From assembly GCA_030540195.1 (NCBI GenBank), contig JAUNWT010000004.1:1-64000 (forward strand): a stretch of 64,000 bases of DNA, in the 5' to 3' direction. Shown piece after piece: positions 17,483 through 25,759 of this stretch (its first letter is position 1; every line of letters starts with the position of its first letter). The notes beneath the pieces are model-generated. The model was not told the DNA's origin, did not search any database, and saw only the letters and a list, made by a program, of their open reading frames with translations. The DNA is from Bacillota bacterium. Its GTDB lineage: Bacteria > Bacillota_I > Bacilli_A > Erysipelotrichales > Coprobacillaceae. The position numbers were made by a program, and so were the translations under genes.

Positions 17483-17524
17483 AAAGAAGACTCAACTGTT
17501 GAATCAACAATTGAGTCTTTTTTT
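17482..17524. terminator. shared bidirectional terminator
   Basis: AAGACTCAA (17487-17495) and TTGAGTCTT (17511-17519) enclose a second stem TGTTGA/TCAACA, with A runs on the left and T runs on the right. It can stop both the plus-strand PLP gene and the converging SDR gene. Confidence 0.85.
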
Positions 17525-18269
17525 ACATACTTCCTATTTGTCCACCATCAATTCGAATAATCGAATTATTGATAAAATTAGCTTCATCACTAATTAAAAA
17601 CTTTACTAAATAAGCCACTTCTTCAGGTTTGCCATAGCGTTTAACCATGATTTTTTCTTGTTCTTCTTTTAAAAATTCTTCATCATAGCCATCAAGTTCA
17701 TTTTCTGTACCAATAAATCCTGGTGCAATGCAATTTACATGAATGTAAGGTCCAAACTCAAACGCTAAATTATGTGTTAAAGAAATAAGGGCTGCTTTAG
17801 AAGCATCATAATCAATACACATAGGATAATACGTATTCATCCCGTTTGTTGAAGAAATATTGATAATACGTCCATAGTCTTGTTTAAGCATATGAGTAGA
17901 AACACTTTTACTACAATTATAAGCGCCTACAACATTGACATCCAAGGTTTTTCTAAATTCATCTGCCGTCTTTAAATGAAATAAGTTTGATAAATCAATT
18001 CCCGCATTATTAATTAAAATATCAACACCACCTAATTGATCATCAATTTCTTGAATCATTTTTTCAACTTGATTTTCTTTAGAAACATCTGCTTTTAAAG
18101 CCAAACAACGTACATGATATTGTTGAATAATGTATTCTTTTAAATATTCAGCTTCTTGGTTTGACGTTAAATAATTAATAACGATATCATATTGATTTTT
18201 TGCTAATTCTAAGGCAATGGCTCTACCAATACCCTTAGCACCACCTGTAATTAATACAACTTTACCCAT
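17523..18269 (-). CDS. short-chain dehydrogenase/reductase, FabG-like
   Basis: A 248-residue classical SDR with the cofactor loop TGGAKGIGRAIA, NNAG motif (LINNAGID), catalytic serine in NISSTNG and YDASKAALISL (the Yxx(S)K motif), and GFIGTE near the end. The fold fits 3-oxoacyl-ACP reductase (FabG), but no fatty-acid genes are nearby, so the substrate is open. The ATG follows the efp terminator T run directly, and no clear Shine-Dalgarno site precedes it. Either translation is weak or depends on unusual initiation. Confidence 0.85.
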   Translation of the reverse strand: MGKVVLITGGAKGIGRAIALELAKNQYDIVINYLTSNQEAEYLKEYIIQQYHVRCLALKADVSKENQVEKMIQEIDDQLGGVDILINNAGIDLSNLFHLKTADEFRKTLDVNVVGAYNCSKSVSTHMLKQDYGRIINISSTNGMNTYYPMCIDYDASKAALISLTHNLAFEFGPYIHVNCIAPGFIGTENELDGYDEEFLKEEQEKIMVKRYGKPEEVAYLVKFLISDEANFINNSIIRIDGGQIGSM

Positions 18270-18271
18270 GA

Positions 18272-18297
18272 TAAAAAAAGAGCTTTATTAAGCTCTT
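18272..18297 (-). terminator. efp terminator
   Basis: AAGAGCTT (18278-18285) and AAGCTCTT (18290-18297) form an 8-bp stem with a 4-nt loop across the efp stop codon, followed by a T run that ends three bases before the SDR start codon. Confidence 0.8.
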
Positions 18298-18845
18298 CCT
18301 GCATATTTCCCATCAGCTGAAAAAACAACGATTTTTTCACCTTGTTCAATAAATTGAGGAACTCTAAGAGTTAAACCAGTTTCAGTTTTAGCATCTTTTG
18401 TTTGGTTAGATGGTGCCCCTTTAATAGCTGGGTCTGTTTCTACAACAGTTAATTCAACTTTTTCAGAAACAGAAACATTTAATAATAATCCTTCAAAGAA
18501 TACTAAATAAACTTCAGTTCCTTCAACGATAAAGTATTTATTATAACCAACTTGTTCTTCAGATAATTCATATGTATCATATGTTTCCATATCCATGAAG
18601 TAGAAAGTATTATCTGCTTCATAAGAAAATTGAGCTGCTTTTTTAGAAATATTTGCTTGATCAAATTTAGTTGAAGCGTTGAAGTTCTTTTCTTGAATAG
18701 CTCCTGTTTTTAAATTTCTCATTTTAGTTTTTAAAATAGCTGCTCCTTTACCAGGTTTTACATGTTGGAAGTCCAACACTTGGCAAGGATCACCATCAAT
18801 AATTAAAGTTAATCCTGTTCTAAAATCTCCTGCACTAATTGCCAT
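18288..18845 (-). CDS. efp: elongation factor P
   Basis: Relieves ribosome stalling at polyproline. The 185-residue protein has all three barrel domains: MAISAGDFRTGLTLIIDG at the start, the modification loop near residue 32 reading KPGKGAA (lysine at the tip, as in bacteria using 5-aminopentanol or other lysine changes), and SNQTKDAKTETGLTLRVPQFIEQGEKI in the last part. The arginine-type loop is not present. It has its own promoter and terminator. The modification enzymes are not in the window. Confidence 0.97.
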   Translation of the reverse strand: MAISAGDFRTGLTLIIDGDPCQVLDFQHVKPGKGAAILKTKMRNLKTGAIQEKNFNASTKFDQANISKKAAQFSYEADNTFYFMDMETYDTYELSEEQVGYNKYFIVEGTEVYLVFFEGLLLNVSVSEKVELTVVETDPAIKGAPSNQTKDAKTETGLTLRVPQFIEQGEKIVVFSADGKYAGRA

Positions 18846-18882
18846 ATACTATCTCTCCTATTAATAATTTTTTACACGTCCT

Positions 18883-18911
18883 ATTGTAACAGTTTCAATC
18901 AACATTCTCAA
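18883..18911 (-). promoter_or_regulatory. efp promoter (sigma-A type)
   Basis: TTGAGA (18906-18911, minus) and TACAAT (18883-18888) are 17 bp apart, about 40 bp before the efp start. Confidence 0.65.
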
Positions 18912-18965
18912 GTACTCCTGAAAAACTCTTAGTACTTTGAAAATATTTTATTTTAAATTATTTTT

Positions 18966-20192
18966 TTAAAATAAAGACACTTTTTCTTTATTTTGATGTT
19001 CTTTGATATATCTACTCCATTTAATATATCCATAAGTTGTATTTGTAAAATATCCTAATTTTAAAGCAAGTAAAACATATTGTCCTGACATTACGTTAAT
19101 AACTGCTTCTAAAAATGCACATATATACCAAGCAATCCATTGTTCTCTTAATCTAAAGAAAATAAAGAGACCATTGGCGATTCCAACTGCTGAAGCACAA
19201 GCATCAATATAAATAATTGCTGTTTCTAATGTTTTATTATTATAAAAATCAGTTGCGATATCTAAACCACTAATGAAATATCCCACAACAACTGTCCAAA
19301 CAATAATACCAATAATAACTAAAACTTCTTGATAACCTTTTAACTTTCTTACCATTGTAAGTTCATCTTCTTCATCATCACGATGTTTAGACCAGTTAAT
19401 ATAACTAATAATATCAATAGGTAACCAGAAAAATAAAGTTGTTGCCATTGTCGCAAAACGATACATTAAAACAACACAAGAAACAATTTCCACAATTTCT
19501 ACCAAGACAGAAACTAAGAAATTATACCTTGATTGTTTAGATATCAGTAATTCACATAAAATATTTAAGAATGTATCTAATAAATAAAGAATCATAATGA
19601 TAATACCGTTTACACCATTAGCACTATCTTCTGGGAATAACACAGATAAAATCGTAGCTAATACCATAATTGAGATAAACCATGATTTTTCATATGTTGT
19701 AAATTGTTTAGAGAATAACATCATGATCCCAACAGACAGCATTAAAATAAATGTCGCACTCGCTAGATTGAAAATAGGTAATGTTTCTTCTGCCATCATT
19801 TCTTTATATGTATGACTTGCTTCTTGATGACTTACATCTTTATGATCAAAATAAAGATTTTGCCCGTTTTCTGTTTTGAATTCATACGCTTTGATTGAAT
19901 TTTTATTTAATTTGACATAATCTTCATAATCATAAGATACCACAAGTTTTTGATTACCTTTTCGATAAATAACATCACAAACTTTGTTATCTGAATCATA
20001 ATCTTCTTCATCTTTATCTCTATTCATTGTGACAGATTGAACATATTGTAAATCTCCCACATCTTTATGAATTTGCATCAAACCATAAAAAACTGAACCA
20101 ATTGAAGTAAAAATAAGTAAACATAAAACAATTATTTCAAATGTTCTTAGTTTTTTATTAGACTCGATATTTTTTTTAAAAAATTGAATCAT
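18966..20192 (-). CDS. PnuC-like nicotinamide riboside/mononucleotide transporter with N-terminal extension
   Basis: A 408-residue membrane protein. The C-terminal two thirds looks like PnuC: several membrane segments, NGLFIFFRLREQWIAWYICAFLEA and the end GYFTNTTYGYIKWSRY, which resembles the family's NxxYGxxxW signature. PnuC proteins move nicotinamide riboside for NAD salvage. The unusual part is the first ~140 residues: a membrane segment (about 20-40), then ~100 charged, probably extracytoplasmic residues (DRDKDEEDYDSDN region), before the transporter core. Typical PnuC is 220-260 residues. No NAD riboswitch is evident upstream; TATAAT at 20229-20234 may be its -10. Confidence 0.7.
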   Translation of the reverse strand: MIQFFKKNIESNKKLRTFEIIVLCLLIFTSIGSVFYGLMQIHKDVGDLQYVQSVTMNRDKDEEDYDSDNKVCDVIYRKGNQKLVVSYDYEDYVKLNKNSIKAYEFKTENGQNLYFDHKDVSHQEASHTYKEMMAEETLPIFNLASATFILMLSVGIMMLFSKQFTTYEKSWFISIMVLATILSVLFPEDSANGVNGIIIMILYLLDTFLNILCELLISKQSRYNFLVSVLVEIVEIVSCVVLMYRFATMATTLFFWLPIDIISYINWSKHRDDEEDELTMVRKLKGYQEVLVIIGIIVWTVVVGYFISGLDIATDFYNNKTLETAIIYIDACASAVGIANGLFIFFRLREQWIAWYICAFLEAVINVMSGQYVLLALKLGYFTNTTYGYIKWSRYIKEHQNKEKVSLF

Positions 20193-20288
20193 TATTTAAA
20201 CCTCTCCCTTATTTTAAAATGCCTTATCATTATAATAAATATTTATAAAAAATACACTCTTTTTTTCTATTTATTATAATTATTTCAT

Positions 20289-20327
20289 AAAAATATAAAA
20301 AAATAGGAATACTAACGATTCCTATTT
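20289..20327 (-). terminator. terminator after the 550-residue membrane protein gene
   Basis: AAATAGGAAT (20301-20310) and ATTCCTATTT (20318-20327) form a perfect 10-bp stem with a 7-nt loop over the stop codon, followed by a T run on the minus strand. Confidence 0.8.
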
Positions 20328-21974
20328 GACTTTAAATTGACTTATAACAACACTTTGATGTTCATTAGAAATAAATTGAATTTCAACTTCATCTCCAACT
20401 TTTACAAGTGGTAAGGAATTAGAAAGTGATAAATCGGCAATATAAATATGATCATCACCCTCTAGTTTAAAATAATAAACACTGTTGCCTTCTTTAACTG
20501 CGCTATTGATTAAAGCAATTTGCCCCGTTAAAGTATTTTCTTCAACCTCGACATGACTTTTACCATTTTGAGACAAAACTTCATAATAAGCTTTTTCTGC
20601 CTCAGATACACTACTTCCCGTTGCTACAATTTGATAATTTTTAACACTGACAAAAGCATACATCTTAACAAGATTACTACTATCTTTTAAAGAAAGAAAA
20701 TAAGTAGGCTCTCCTCCCGCATTGACCAAAATTGGAAATGTTGCTTTATATTTTAAGTTTTGTACTTTTCCTTCTGCCGAAGACATCGCTGAATATTCTT
20801 CCGCACCAGAAATATGATAATATTTACCTTCTTTTGTTCTTAAATTAATAAGTGCAAATCCAACGTTACTTGCATCTTTAGAAACACTTGTTAAACCTGT
20901 ATATAAATAAACATCATCTTTAATCACAATATAATTATAACCGTCCGTTGGTTGTAAAACACCCTTTTGTGAAAAAATCGAATTGATATAACCATTTGTG
21001 TATTTACCATAATTTTCCAGTTGTGAAATTACAAGATCTGCAGGATAAACACGATCGACCCAACTTGGAATATCATGAATATCATAATATTTATGTTTTC
21101 CTGTAACAGCGTCCACCAAGACCGCTCCGACGATATCTTTTCCACCAAAAGGTCCTATTTGATATTCAAAGACAGGAGCAATCCAATAAGGTGTTCCCTT
21201 TTCATCAATTTCAAAAGCAAGTTCTTCAAACATTTTCGTTGGATAATTCATACGCAAATGACGATAAATATTGCGTCCAAAATGTTCAGATTTCGAATAC
21301 TTCATACCCTCTTTTAATTCAACGACCTCTGATTCTTGACTAACCATATTTACTTTAATATAAGCTGGAAGTCCTTCTTTTCGATTCGTAACCCATTTAA
21401 TTAAATCACTATATTCAAGCGGCGTTACACGATAAGGTGTTTCTTGATAATTGATTTGTTCATAAGATTCATCCACATCAAATTGTGAAACATAGTCTAT
21501 CATTTGCCCCATTTTACGATCTCCCAATTTAATAGCACTTTCACGATCAACAACAGGAATAGATTGATAAGAAATCGTTTCATTATCTTTATAGAAATCT
21601 GCTTTTTTATCTAAAGTAAGTTGTTTTTGATAACTTTTCGCATGAAAAACAGGTGCACTATAAACACTTCCAACACCTACATAAATCAACAATCCTAAAG
21701 AGATACCCACAAATATTTTAGACACTTGATCAATTTTTCCAAGTAAAATGCCATGTAATACAGCAAATAAAACAAGTAAAAAAATCAAATGAAAAATAAA
21801 TGTTTGTGATTGATAATGTATCGGTAACAATAAAACATACTCACCAACAATACTTAAAATCAAGACAACCAATAAGGGAACAATATAACTCCATTTTTTA
21901 GATGCGGGTGTATAATTAGAATGAAAAGAAAAATGACTCATTTTTTCTTTAAGCATTTGAATAAAATTATTCAT
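20322..21974 (-). CDS. membrane protein of unknown function with large extracytoplasmic domain
   Basis: I do not recognise this 550-residue protein. Three hydrophobic segments lie in the first ~130 residues (about 30-50, 58-78 and 86-107). The remaining ~430 residues are soluble, probably outside the membrane, rich in beta-type sequence, with FGGKDIVGAVLVDAVTGKHKYYDI and repeated YYHISGAEEY-like segments that recall PepSY-type or lipoprotein-like repeats. The last ~90 residues resemble a small OB-like barrel (GQIALINSAVKEGNSVYYFKLEGDDHIYI). It overlaps the nrnA end by 8 bp with AAAGGAG upstream, so it is coupled to nrnA. It ends in a strong terminator. Confidence 0.75.
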   Translation of the reverse strand: MNNFIQMLKEKMSHFSFHSNYTPASKKWSYIVPLLVVLILSIVGEYVLLLPIHYQSQTFIFHLIFLLVLFAVLHGILLGKIDQVSKIFVGISLGLLIYVGVGSVYSAPVFHAKSYQKQLTLDKKADFYKDNETISYQSIPVVDRESAIKLGDRKMGQMIDYVSQFDVDESYEQINYQETPYRVTPLEYSDLIKWVTNRKEGLPAYIKVNMVSQESEVVELKEGMKYSKSEHFGRNIYRHLRMNYPTKMFEELAFEIDEKGTPYWIAPVFEYQIGPFGGKDIVGAVLVDAVTGKHKYYDIHDIPSWVDRVYPADLVISQLENYGKYTNGYINSIFSQKGVLQPTDGYNYIVIKDDVYLYTGLTSVSKDASNVGFALINLRTKEGKYYHISGAEEYSAMSSAEGKVQNLKYKATFPILVNAGGEPTYFLSLKDSSNLVKMYAFVSVKNYQIVATGSSVSEAEKAYYEVLSQNGKSHVEVEENTLTGQIALINSAVKEGNSVYYFKLEGDDHIYIADLSLSNSLPLVKVGDEVEIQFISNEHQSVVISQFKVK

Positions 21975-22902
21975 TGATAAGCTCCTTTAAATCCGCTAAA
22001 AGTGCTGGAAGTTCATCAAGTGATAAAAGAGTTGCTCCTGAAGCAAACGCATGCCCTCCTCCACGATATTTATTAGCGACAACATTGACAGGATAGTGTC
22101 TAGAACGCATAGACACGCGCCAATTATGATCTTTTACATTTTCAGTAATGGCAAGCCAAATTTTATATTCTTCAACAGAACTTAAAATATTGACATAATC
22201 CGAACCACGTTCTCTTGAAAGATTGAGTGCTTTTAAATCTTCATTTTTCAAAATATAATAAGCAACACCGTCATCTTCAATATAATTATTTAATAAAAAG
22301 GCATTCACTTTTAAATCATTGGCTTTTTTCATATACATTCTTTCATAAAGAGCTTGCATATCAAAGCCACAGTTGTAAAGATACATAGCTGCTTCAAATG
22401 TACGACAATCCGTCCCTGAATACATGAATCGATTGGTATCACCCATAATTCCCATATAAAGACTTGATGCTCCAAAAGTTGTTAAATGAACACGTTCATC
22501 TTTTAAAAATAAAGCAACCATTTGACTGCATGAAGAAGCACTGCTATCTTCTAAATTGATATTTCCATAAGAATCGACAACAATATGATGGTCAATTTTT
22601 ATAATTTCTTGACATTGTTGATAACTTTCTCCATCGATACGTTCTTTATTTGCTGTGTCTAAAACAATGCCTAAAACCGGTTGATCAAATTTAGGTTTTT
22701 CAATGTCCATTTCAATATTAAATTTTCGAACTAAATCAGAAGAAAAATCTCCTTCCATATAAACCGTTTTATTTGAAAAAGTATTTTTAATAAGATCATA
22801 CATTCCAAATTGACTACCAAAAGCATCATAATCTGGATTAACATGTCGATAAAGACAAATATGGTCATATTCTTCTATTTTATTTAAAATTTCTTCTATC
22901 AT
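21967..22902 (-). CDS. nrnA: DHH-family oligoribonuclease/pAp phosphatase NrnA
   Basis: Degrades nano-RNA and dephosphorylates 3'-phosphoadenosine 5'-phosphate. The 311-residue protein has the DHH catalytic motifs: HVNPDYDAFGSQ (motif I), LDTANKERID (motif II), KIDHHIVVDSYG (the DHH motif), and the DHHA1 domain with YRGGGHAFASGAT near the end. GAGGTGAAATT precedes the ATG. It heads a two-gene unit with the unknown membrane protein. In motif I the usual DxDG reads PDYDAFGS, which is acceptable for NrnA. Confidence 0.92.
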   Translation of the reverse strand: MIEEILNKIEEYDHICLYRHVNPDYDAFGSQFGMYDLIKNTFSNKTVYMEGDFSSDLVRKFNIEMDIEKPKFDQPVLGIVLDTANKERIDGESYQQCQEIIKIDHHIVVDSYGNINLEDSSASSCSQMVALFLKDERVHLTTFGASSLYMGIMGDTNRFMYSGTDCRTFEAAMYLYNCGFDMQALYERMYMKKANDLKVNAFLLNNYIEDDGVAYYILKNEDLKALNLSRERGSDYVNILSSVEEYKIWLAITENVKDHNWRVSMRSRHYPVNVVANKYRGGGHAFASGATLLSLDELPALLADLKELINE

Positions 22903-22936
22903 AATTTCACCTCGTTTTTATCATATCATAATTAGA

Positions 22937-22962
22937 TAAAAAAGACCTCTAAAAAATAGAGG
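22937..22962 (-). terminator. ackA terminator
   Basis: CCTCTA (22946-22951) and TAGAGG (22957-22962) pair around five A, followed on the minus strand by TCTTTTTT, ten bases after the ackA stop. Confidence 0.75.
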
Positions 22963-22971
22963 ACCTTTTCA

Positions 22972-24168
22972 TTAAAGTTCTAATAATCTCACTGTATCTC
23001 TAGCAATCATTACTTCTTCATTTGTTGGAATGACCATTACTTTGATTTGTGAATATTGATGAGAGATGACACGATTTTCATCATTTCGAATATTATTTAG
23101 TTCTTCATCTAAGAAAACACCAAACGCTCTTGAAACGTTATCAATAATCAAACGTCTTAAATAAGCTGCATTTTCTCCAACTCCAGCAGTAAAGGCAATC
23201 GCATCACAACCACCAAGTTCTGCATAATATTGTCCAATATATTTTGAAACAATACGTGCATATAATAACCCAGTTAATAAGGCTCTTTCATTACCTTCAT
23301 TAAATAAAGCATTTTCAATATCTCTTGAATCAGAAGAAATACCAGAAATACCAAGCATACCTGATTTTTTATTATAGATTTCTAACACTTCATCTGCACT
23401 TTTATTAAGTTTTTTACATAAATAAGGCATAACAGATGGATCCACATCTCCACTTCTTGTTCCCATCATAACCCCTGCAAGAGGTGTAAATCCCATGGAT
23501 GTATCAATACATTTACCATCTTGAACAGCAGAAATACTTGCTCCATTACCTAAATGGCAAACAATAATTCTTGATTCTTTAGGATTACCTAACATTTCAA
23601 TTGCTTGTTGTGAAACATATTTATGACTTGTTCCATGAGCACCATATTTACGCACTTTTAAATCTGTATAATATTCAAGTGGTAATGGGTAAAGATATCT
23701 TTCTTTATCCAATGTTTGATGGAATGCTGTATCAAATACAAAAACATGTCCAGCATGAGGAAGTGCTTTTTTAAAAGCAGTATATCCAATAATATTTGCA
23801 GGATTATGTAAAGGTGCAAGTTCCGCTAAAGCTTCTACCTTTTTAACTGCATCTTCATCCACGACAACAGAATCATTAAAATCTTCTCCGCCATGAACAA
23901 CACGATGCCCAACAGCATCAATTTCATCTAAGCTTTCTACAATATGATGTTTTACAAGAGCATCTAATAACAAATCAACTGCTACTTGATGATCAGGAAT
24001 TGGAGTTTCTAATTTTCTTTTTTCTCCATTTACTTTTATTACAAAGTTTCCCATTTCTTGTCCAATTCTTTCAACTAAACCAGATGTGATAACTTCTTCA
24101 CTTGGCATATTAAATAATTGGAATTTAAGAGAGGAACTCCCTGCGTTTACCGCCATTACTTTAACCAT
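22972..24168 (-). CDS. ackA: acetate kinase
   Basis: Makes ATP from acetyl phosphate, giving acetate as fermentation product. The 398-residue protein shows VNAGSSSLKFQLF at the start, HRVVHGGEDF, HNPANIIGY, FDTAFHQTL, YGAHGTSHKYV, HLGNGASI, GTRSGDVDP and AFTAGVGENAA, covering the acetate and nucleotide sites of the ASKHA fold. It stands alone with its own promoter; pta is not adjacent. AGGAGG precedes the ATG. Confidence 0.98.
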   Translation of the reverse strand: MVKVMAVNAGSSSLKFQLFNMPSEEVITSGLVERIGQEMGNFVIKVNGEKRKLETPIPDHQVAVDLLLDALVKHHIVESLDEIDAVGHRVVHGGEDFNDSVVVDEDAVKKVEALAELAPLHNPANIIGYTAFKKALPHAGHVFVFDTAFHQTLDKERYLYPLPLEYYTDLKVRKYGAHGTSHKYVSQQAIEMLGNPKESRIIVCHLGNGASISAVQDGKCIDTSMGFTPLAGVMMGTRSGDVDPSVMPYLCKKLNKSADEVLEIYNKKSGMLGISGISSDSRDIENALFNEGNERALLTGLLYARIVSKYIGQYYAELGGCDAIAFTAGVGENAAYLRRLIIDNVSRAFGVFLDEELNNIRNDENRVISHQYSQIKVMVIPTNEEVMIARDTVRLLEL

Positions 24169-24194
24169 AATTTACCTCCTAGTCATATAAATAT

Positions 24195-24223
24195 ATTGTA
24201 CTAAATTTGATACACAAAAACAA
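24195..24223 (-). promoter_or_regulatory. ackA promoter (sigma-A type)
   Basis: TTGTTT (24218-24223, minus) and TACAAT (24195-24200) are 17 bp apart. I see no convincing CcpA (cre) site beside it. Confidence 0.55.
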
Positions 24224-24262
24224 TAAAACTAGGAGAAATTCCATAAAAAATGTAACCACTTA

Positions 24263-24291
24263 CAAAAAAGAATAGTTTTTACACTATTCTT
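24263..24291 (-). terminator. spore protein gene terminator
   Basis: AAGAATAGT (24269-24277) and ACTATTCTT (24283-24291) form a perfect 9-bp stem with a 5-nt loop at the stop codon, followed by T residues on the minus strand. Confidence 0.8.
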
Positions 24292-24500
24292 TATTTATTA
24301 TATGAAGAACGAGACATTTGTTCTTGTCCCATTTTAACTAATCTTTTAGTGATTTCTCCACCAACAGAACCGTTAGCTCTAGCAGTTGTATCAGGACCTA
24401 AATTAACACCAAATTCATTCGCAATTTCATATTTCATTTGGTCAATCGCATTTTGAGCTCCTGGTACAACTAATCTATTACTGTTATTACTTTGTGCCAT
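24291..24500 (-). CDS. alpha/beta-type small acid-soluble spore protein
   Basis: Coats and protects DNA in the dormant spore and supplies amino acids at germination. The 69 residues show both family signatures: [10 protein letters not shown], with the GPR protease cleavage site, and [22 protein letters not shown] for DNA binding. It marks the organism as a spore-former. It stands alone with its own terminator, and the AGGAGGTGA ribosome site is very strong. A likely forespore promoter and a hairpin lie upstream. Confidence 0.97.
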   Translation of the reverse strand: MAQSNNSNRLVVPGAQNAIDQMKYEIANEFGVNLGPDTTARANGSVGGEITKRLVKMGQEQMSRSSYNK

Positions 24501-24511
24501 CTTGTGTCACC

Positions 24512-24538
24512 TCCTGACACTTTTATTTTGTGTCAGGA
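24512..24538 (-). promoter_or_regulatory. hairpin that would cover the spore protein ribosome site
   Basis: TCCTGACAC (24538-24530 on minus) and GTGTCAGGA (24520-24512) form a perfect 9-bp stem with a 9-nt loop. The GGA of the 3' arm is part of the AGGAGGTGA ribosome site, so folding would partly hide it. Confidence 0.6.
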
Positions 24539-24553
24539 TACAAAAACTATACG
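24524..24553 (-). promoter_or_regulatory. candidate sigma-G promoter of the spore protein gene
   Basis: CGTATA (24548-24553, minus) and CAAAATA (24524-24530) are 17 bp apart. They fit the forespore sigma-G pattern (GHATR, CATWMTA) at all -35 positions and at six of seven -10 positions. Position upstream of a spore protein gene supports this. Confidence 0.45.
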
Positions 24554-24559
24554 CTCTTT

Positions 24560-25756
24560 TTAAAAAATATCTTCATCATTTTTATAAGAGTTATCAACAA
24601 CGATTGTTTCAACTGTTTCAACACATTCATCAACTAATGTATCAAAATCAAATGTTTCTTCAAAAGCGACTGCTTTATAACTTTTTGGTTTTGTTGCAGG
24701 TGCTTTAGGTGTAAAAATTGTACAACAATCTTCATGAGGACGAATTGAAATATCATATGTATTGATTTTTTGAGCAATATCAATAATTTCTAATTTATCA
24801 AGACATAAAACAGGTCTTAATACAGGAATAGAAATAACTTCATTAATAACATTCATACTATCTAATGTTTGTGAAGCAACTTGCCCAATACTTTCCCCAT
24901 TAACTAACGCTAAACAATGATTTTTACGCGCTAATTTTTCACCAATACGATACATCATTCTACGCATAACAGTCATTGCATAGCTTTCATCACAATGGTC
25001 ATAAACAGCGAGTTGTAATTTTGTAAAGTTGACAACATGTACCGTAATTTGACCATGTGTATAATGACGTAATTGATCTACTAAATCGAAAACTTTTTCT
25101 CTAGCAAATTCATTTGTATAAGGCGGTGCAGCAAAGTGAACACATTCAATATCCACACCACGTTTTAAAGTTAAATAACCCGCTACCGGCGAATCAATTC
25201 CACCTGACAACATTAAAAGTGCTTTTCCACCAATTCCAACTGGATAACCACCTGCACCTTTGATGACATTTGTCATAACATACATGGCATCATGTCTAAT
25301 TTCAACCGTAACCAGCATTTCTGGATTGTGGACATCGACTTTTAAAGGACGAGCAACATGATGGAAAACATGTCCAGCAATTTCTCTGTTGATATCTTGC
25401 GATTTTTTAGGGTATGTTTTATCACTACGTTTTGTGTTGATTTTAAATGTTGTTTTTGTATCATCATTGATCATTTGCGCAATGGCATCTTTGACAACAT
25501 CTAAATCTTTTGGAAATTTATAAGCATTTGAAAATGAATGAATTCCAAAAACTGTTTTTAATTTTTCATTTACCGCTAAATGATCTGCCCCGTTTAAATA
25601 AATATAAAGACGATCATACTGTAATTGATATTGAAGTTGAGGAAATTCAAAAAGAATTTCCTTTGTATTTTTTAATAACTTTTGTGTAAATAATTTTCTA
25701 TTTTTTCCTTTTGTTGTGAGTTCACCAAAACGAACAACAATATAATTTGCTTCCAT
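24560..25756 (-). CDS. thiI: tRNA 4-thiouridine synthetase ThiI
   Basis: Adenylates and thiolates U8 of tRNA. At 398 residues it has the ferredoxin-like and THUMP domains (residues 1-~165) and the AANH ATP-pyrophosphatase domain with the loop LLMLSGGIDSPVAGYL near residue 185 and HCLALVNGESIGQVASQTL. The C-terminal rhodanese domain of enterobacterial ThiI is missing, as is normal in Firmicutes, so it serves tRNA thiolation and takes sulfur from the adjacent desulfurase. It starts 3 bp after that gene. Confidence 0.96.
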   Translation of the reverse strand: MEANYIVVRFGELTTKGKNRKLFTQKLLKNTKEILFEFPQLQYQLQYDRLYIYLNGADHLAVNEKLKTVFGIHSFSNAYKFPKDLDVVKDAIAQMINDDTKTTFKINTKRSDKTYPKKSQDINREIAGHVFHHVARPLKVDVHNPEMLVTVEIRHDAMYVMTNVIKGAGGYPVGIGGKALLMLSGGIDSPVAGYLTLKRGVDIECVHFAAPPYTNEFAREKVFDLVDQLRHYTHGQITVHVVNFTKLQLAVYDHCDESYAMTVMRRMMYRIGEKLARKNHCLALVNGESIGQVASQTLDSMNVINEVISIPVLRPVLCLDKLEIIDIAQKINTYDISIRPHEDCCTIFTPKAPATKPKSYKAVAFEETFDFDTLVDECVETVETIVVDNSYKNDEDIF

Positions 25757-25759
25757 AAT

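Noticed and set aside
18898-18965. Structured leader before efp
   Set aside because: AGTACT repeats and an AT-only stem are present, but these lie at the 3' end of the PnuC-like gene and upstream of the efp promoter; a weak terminator is enough.
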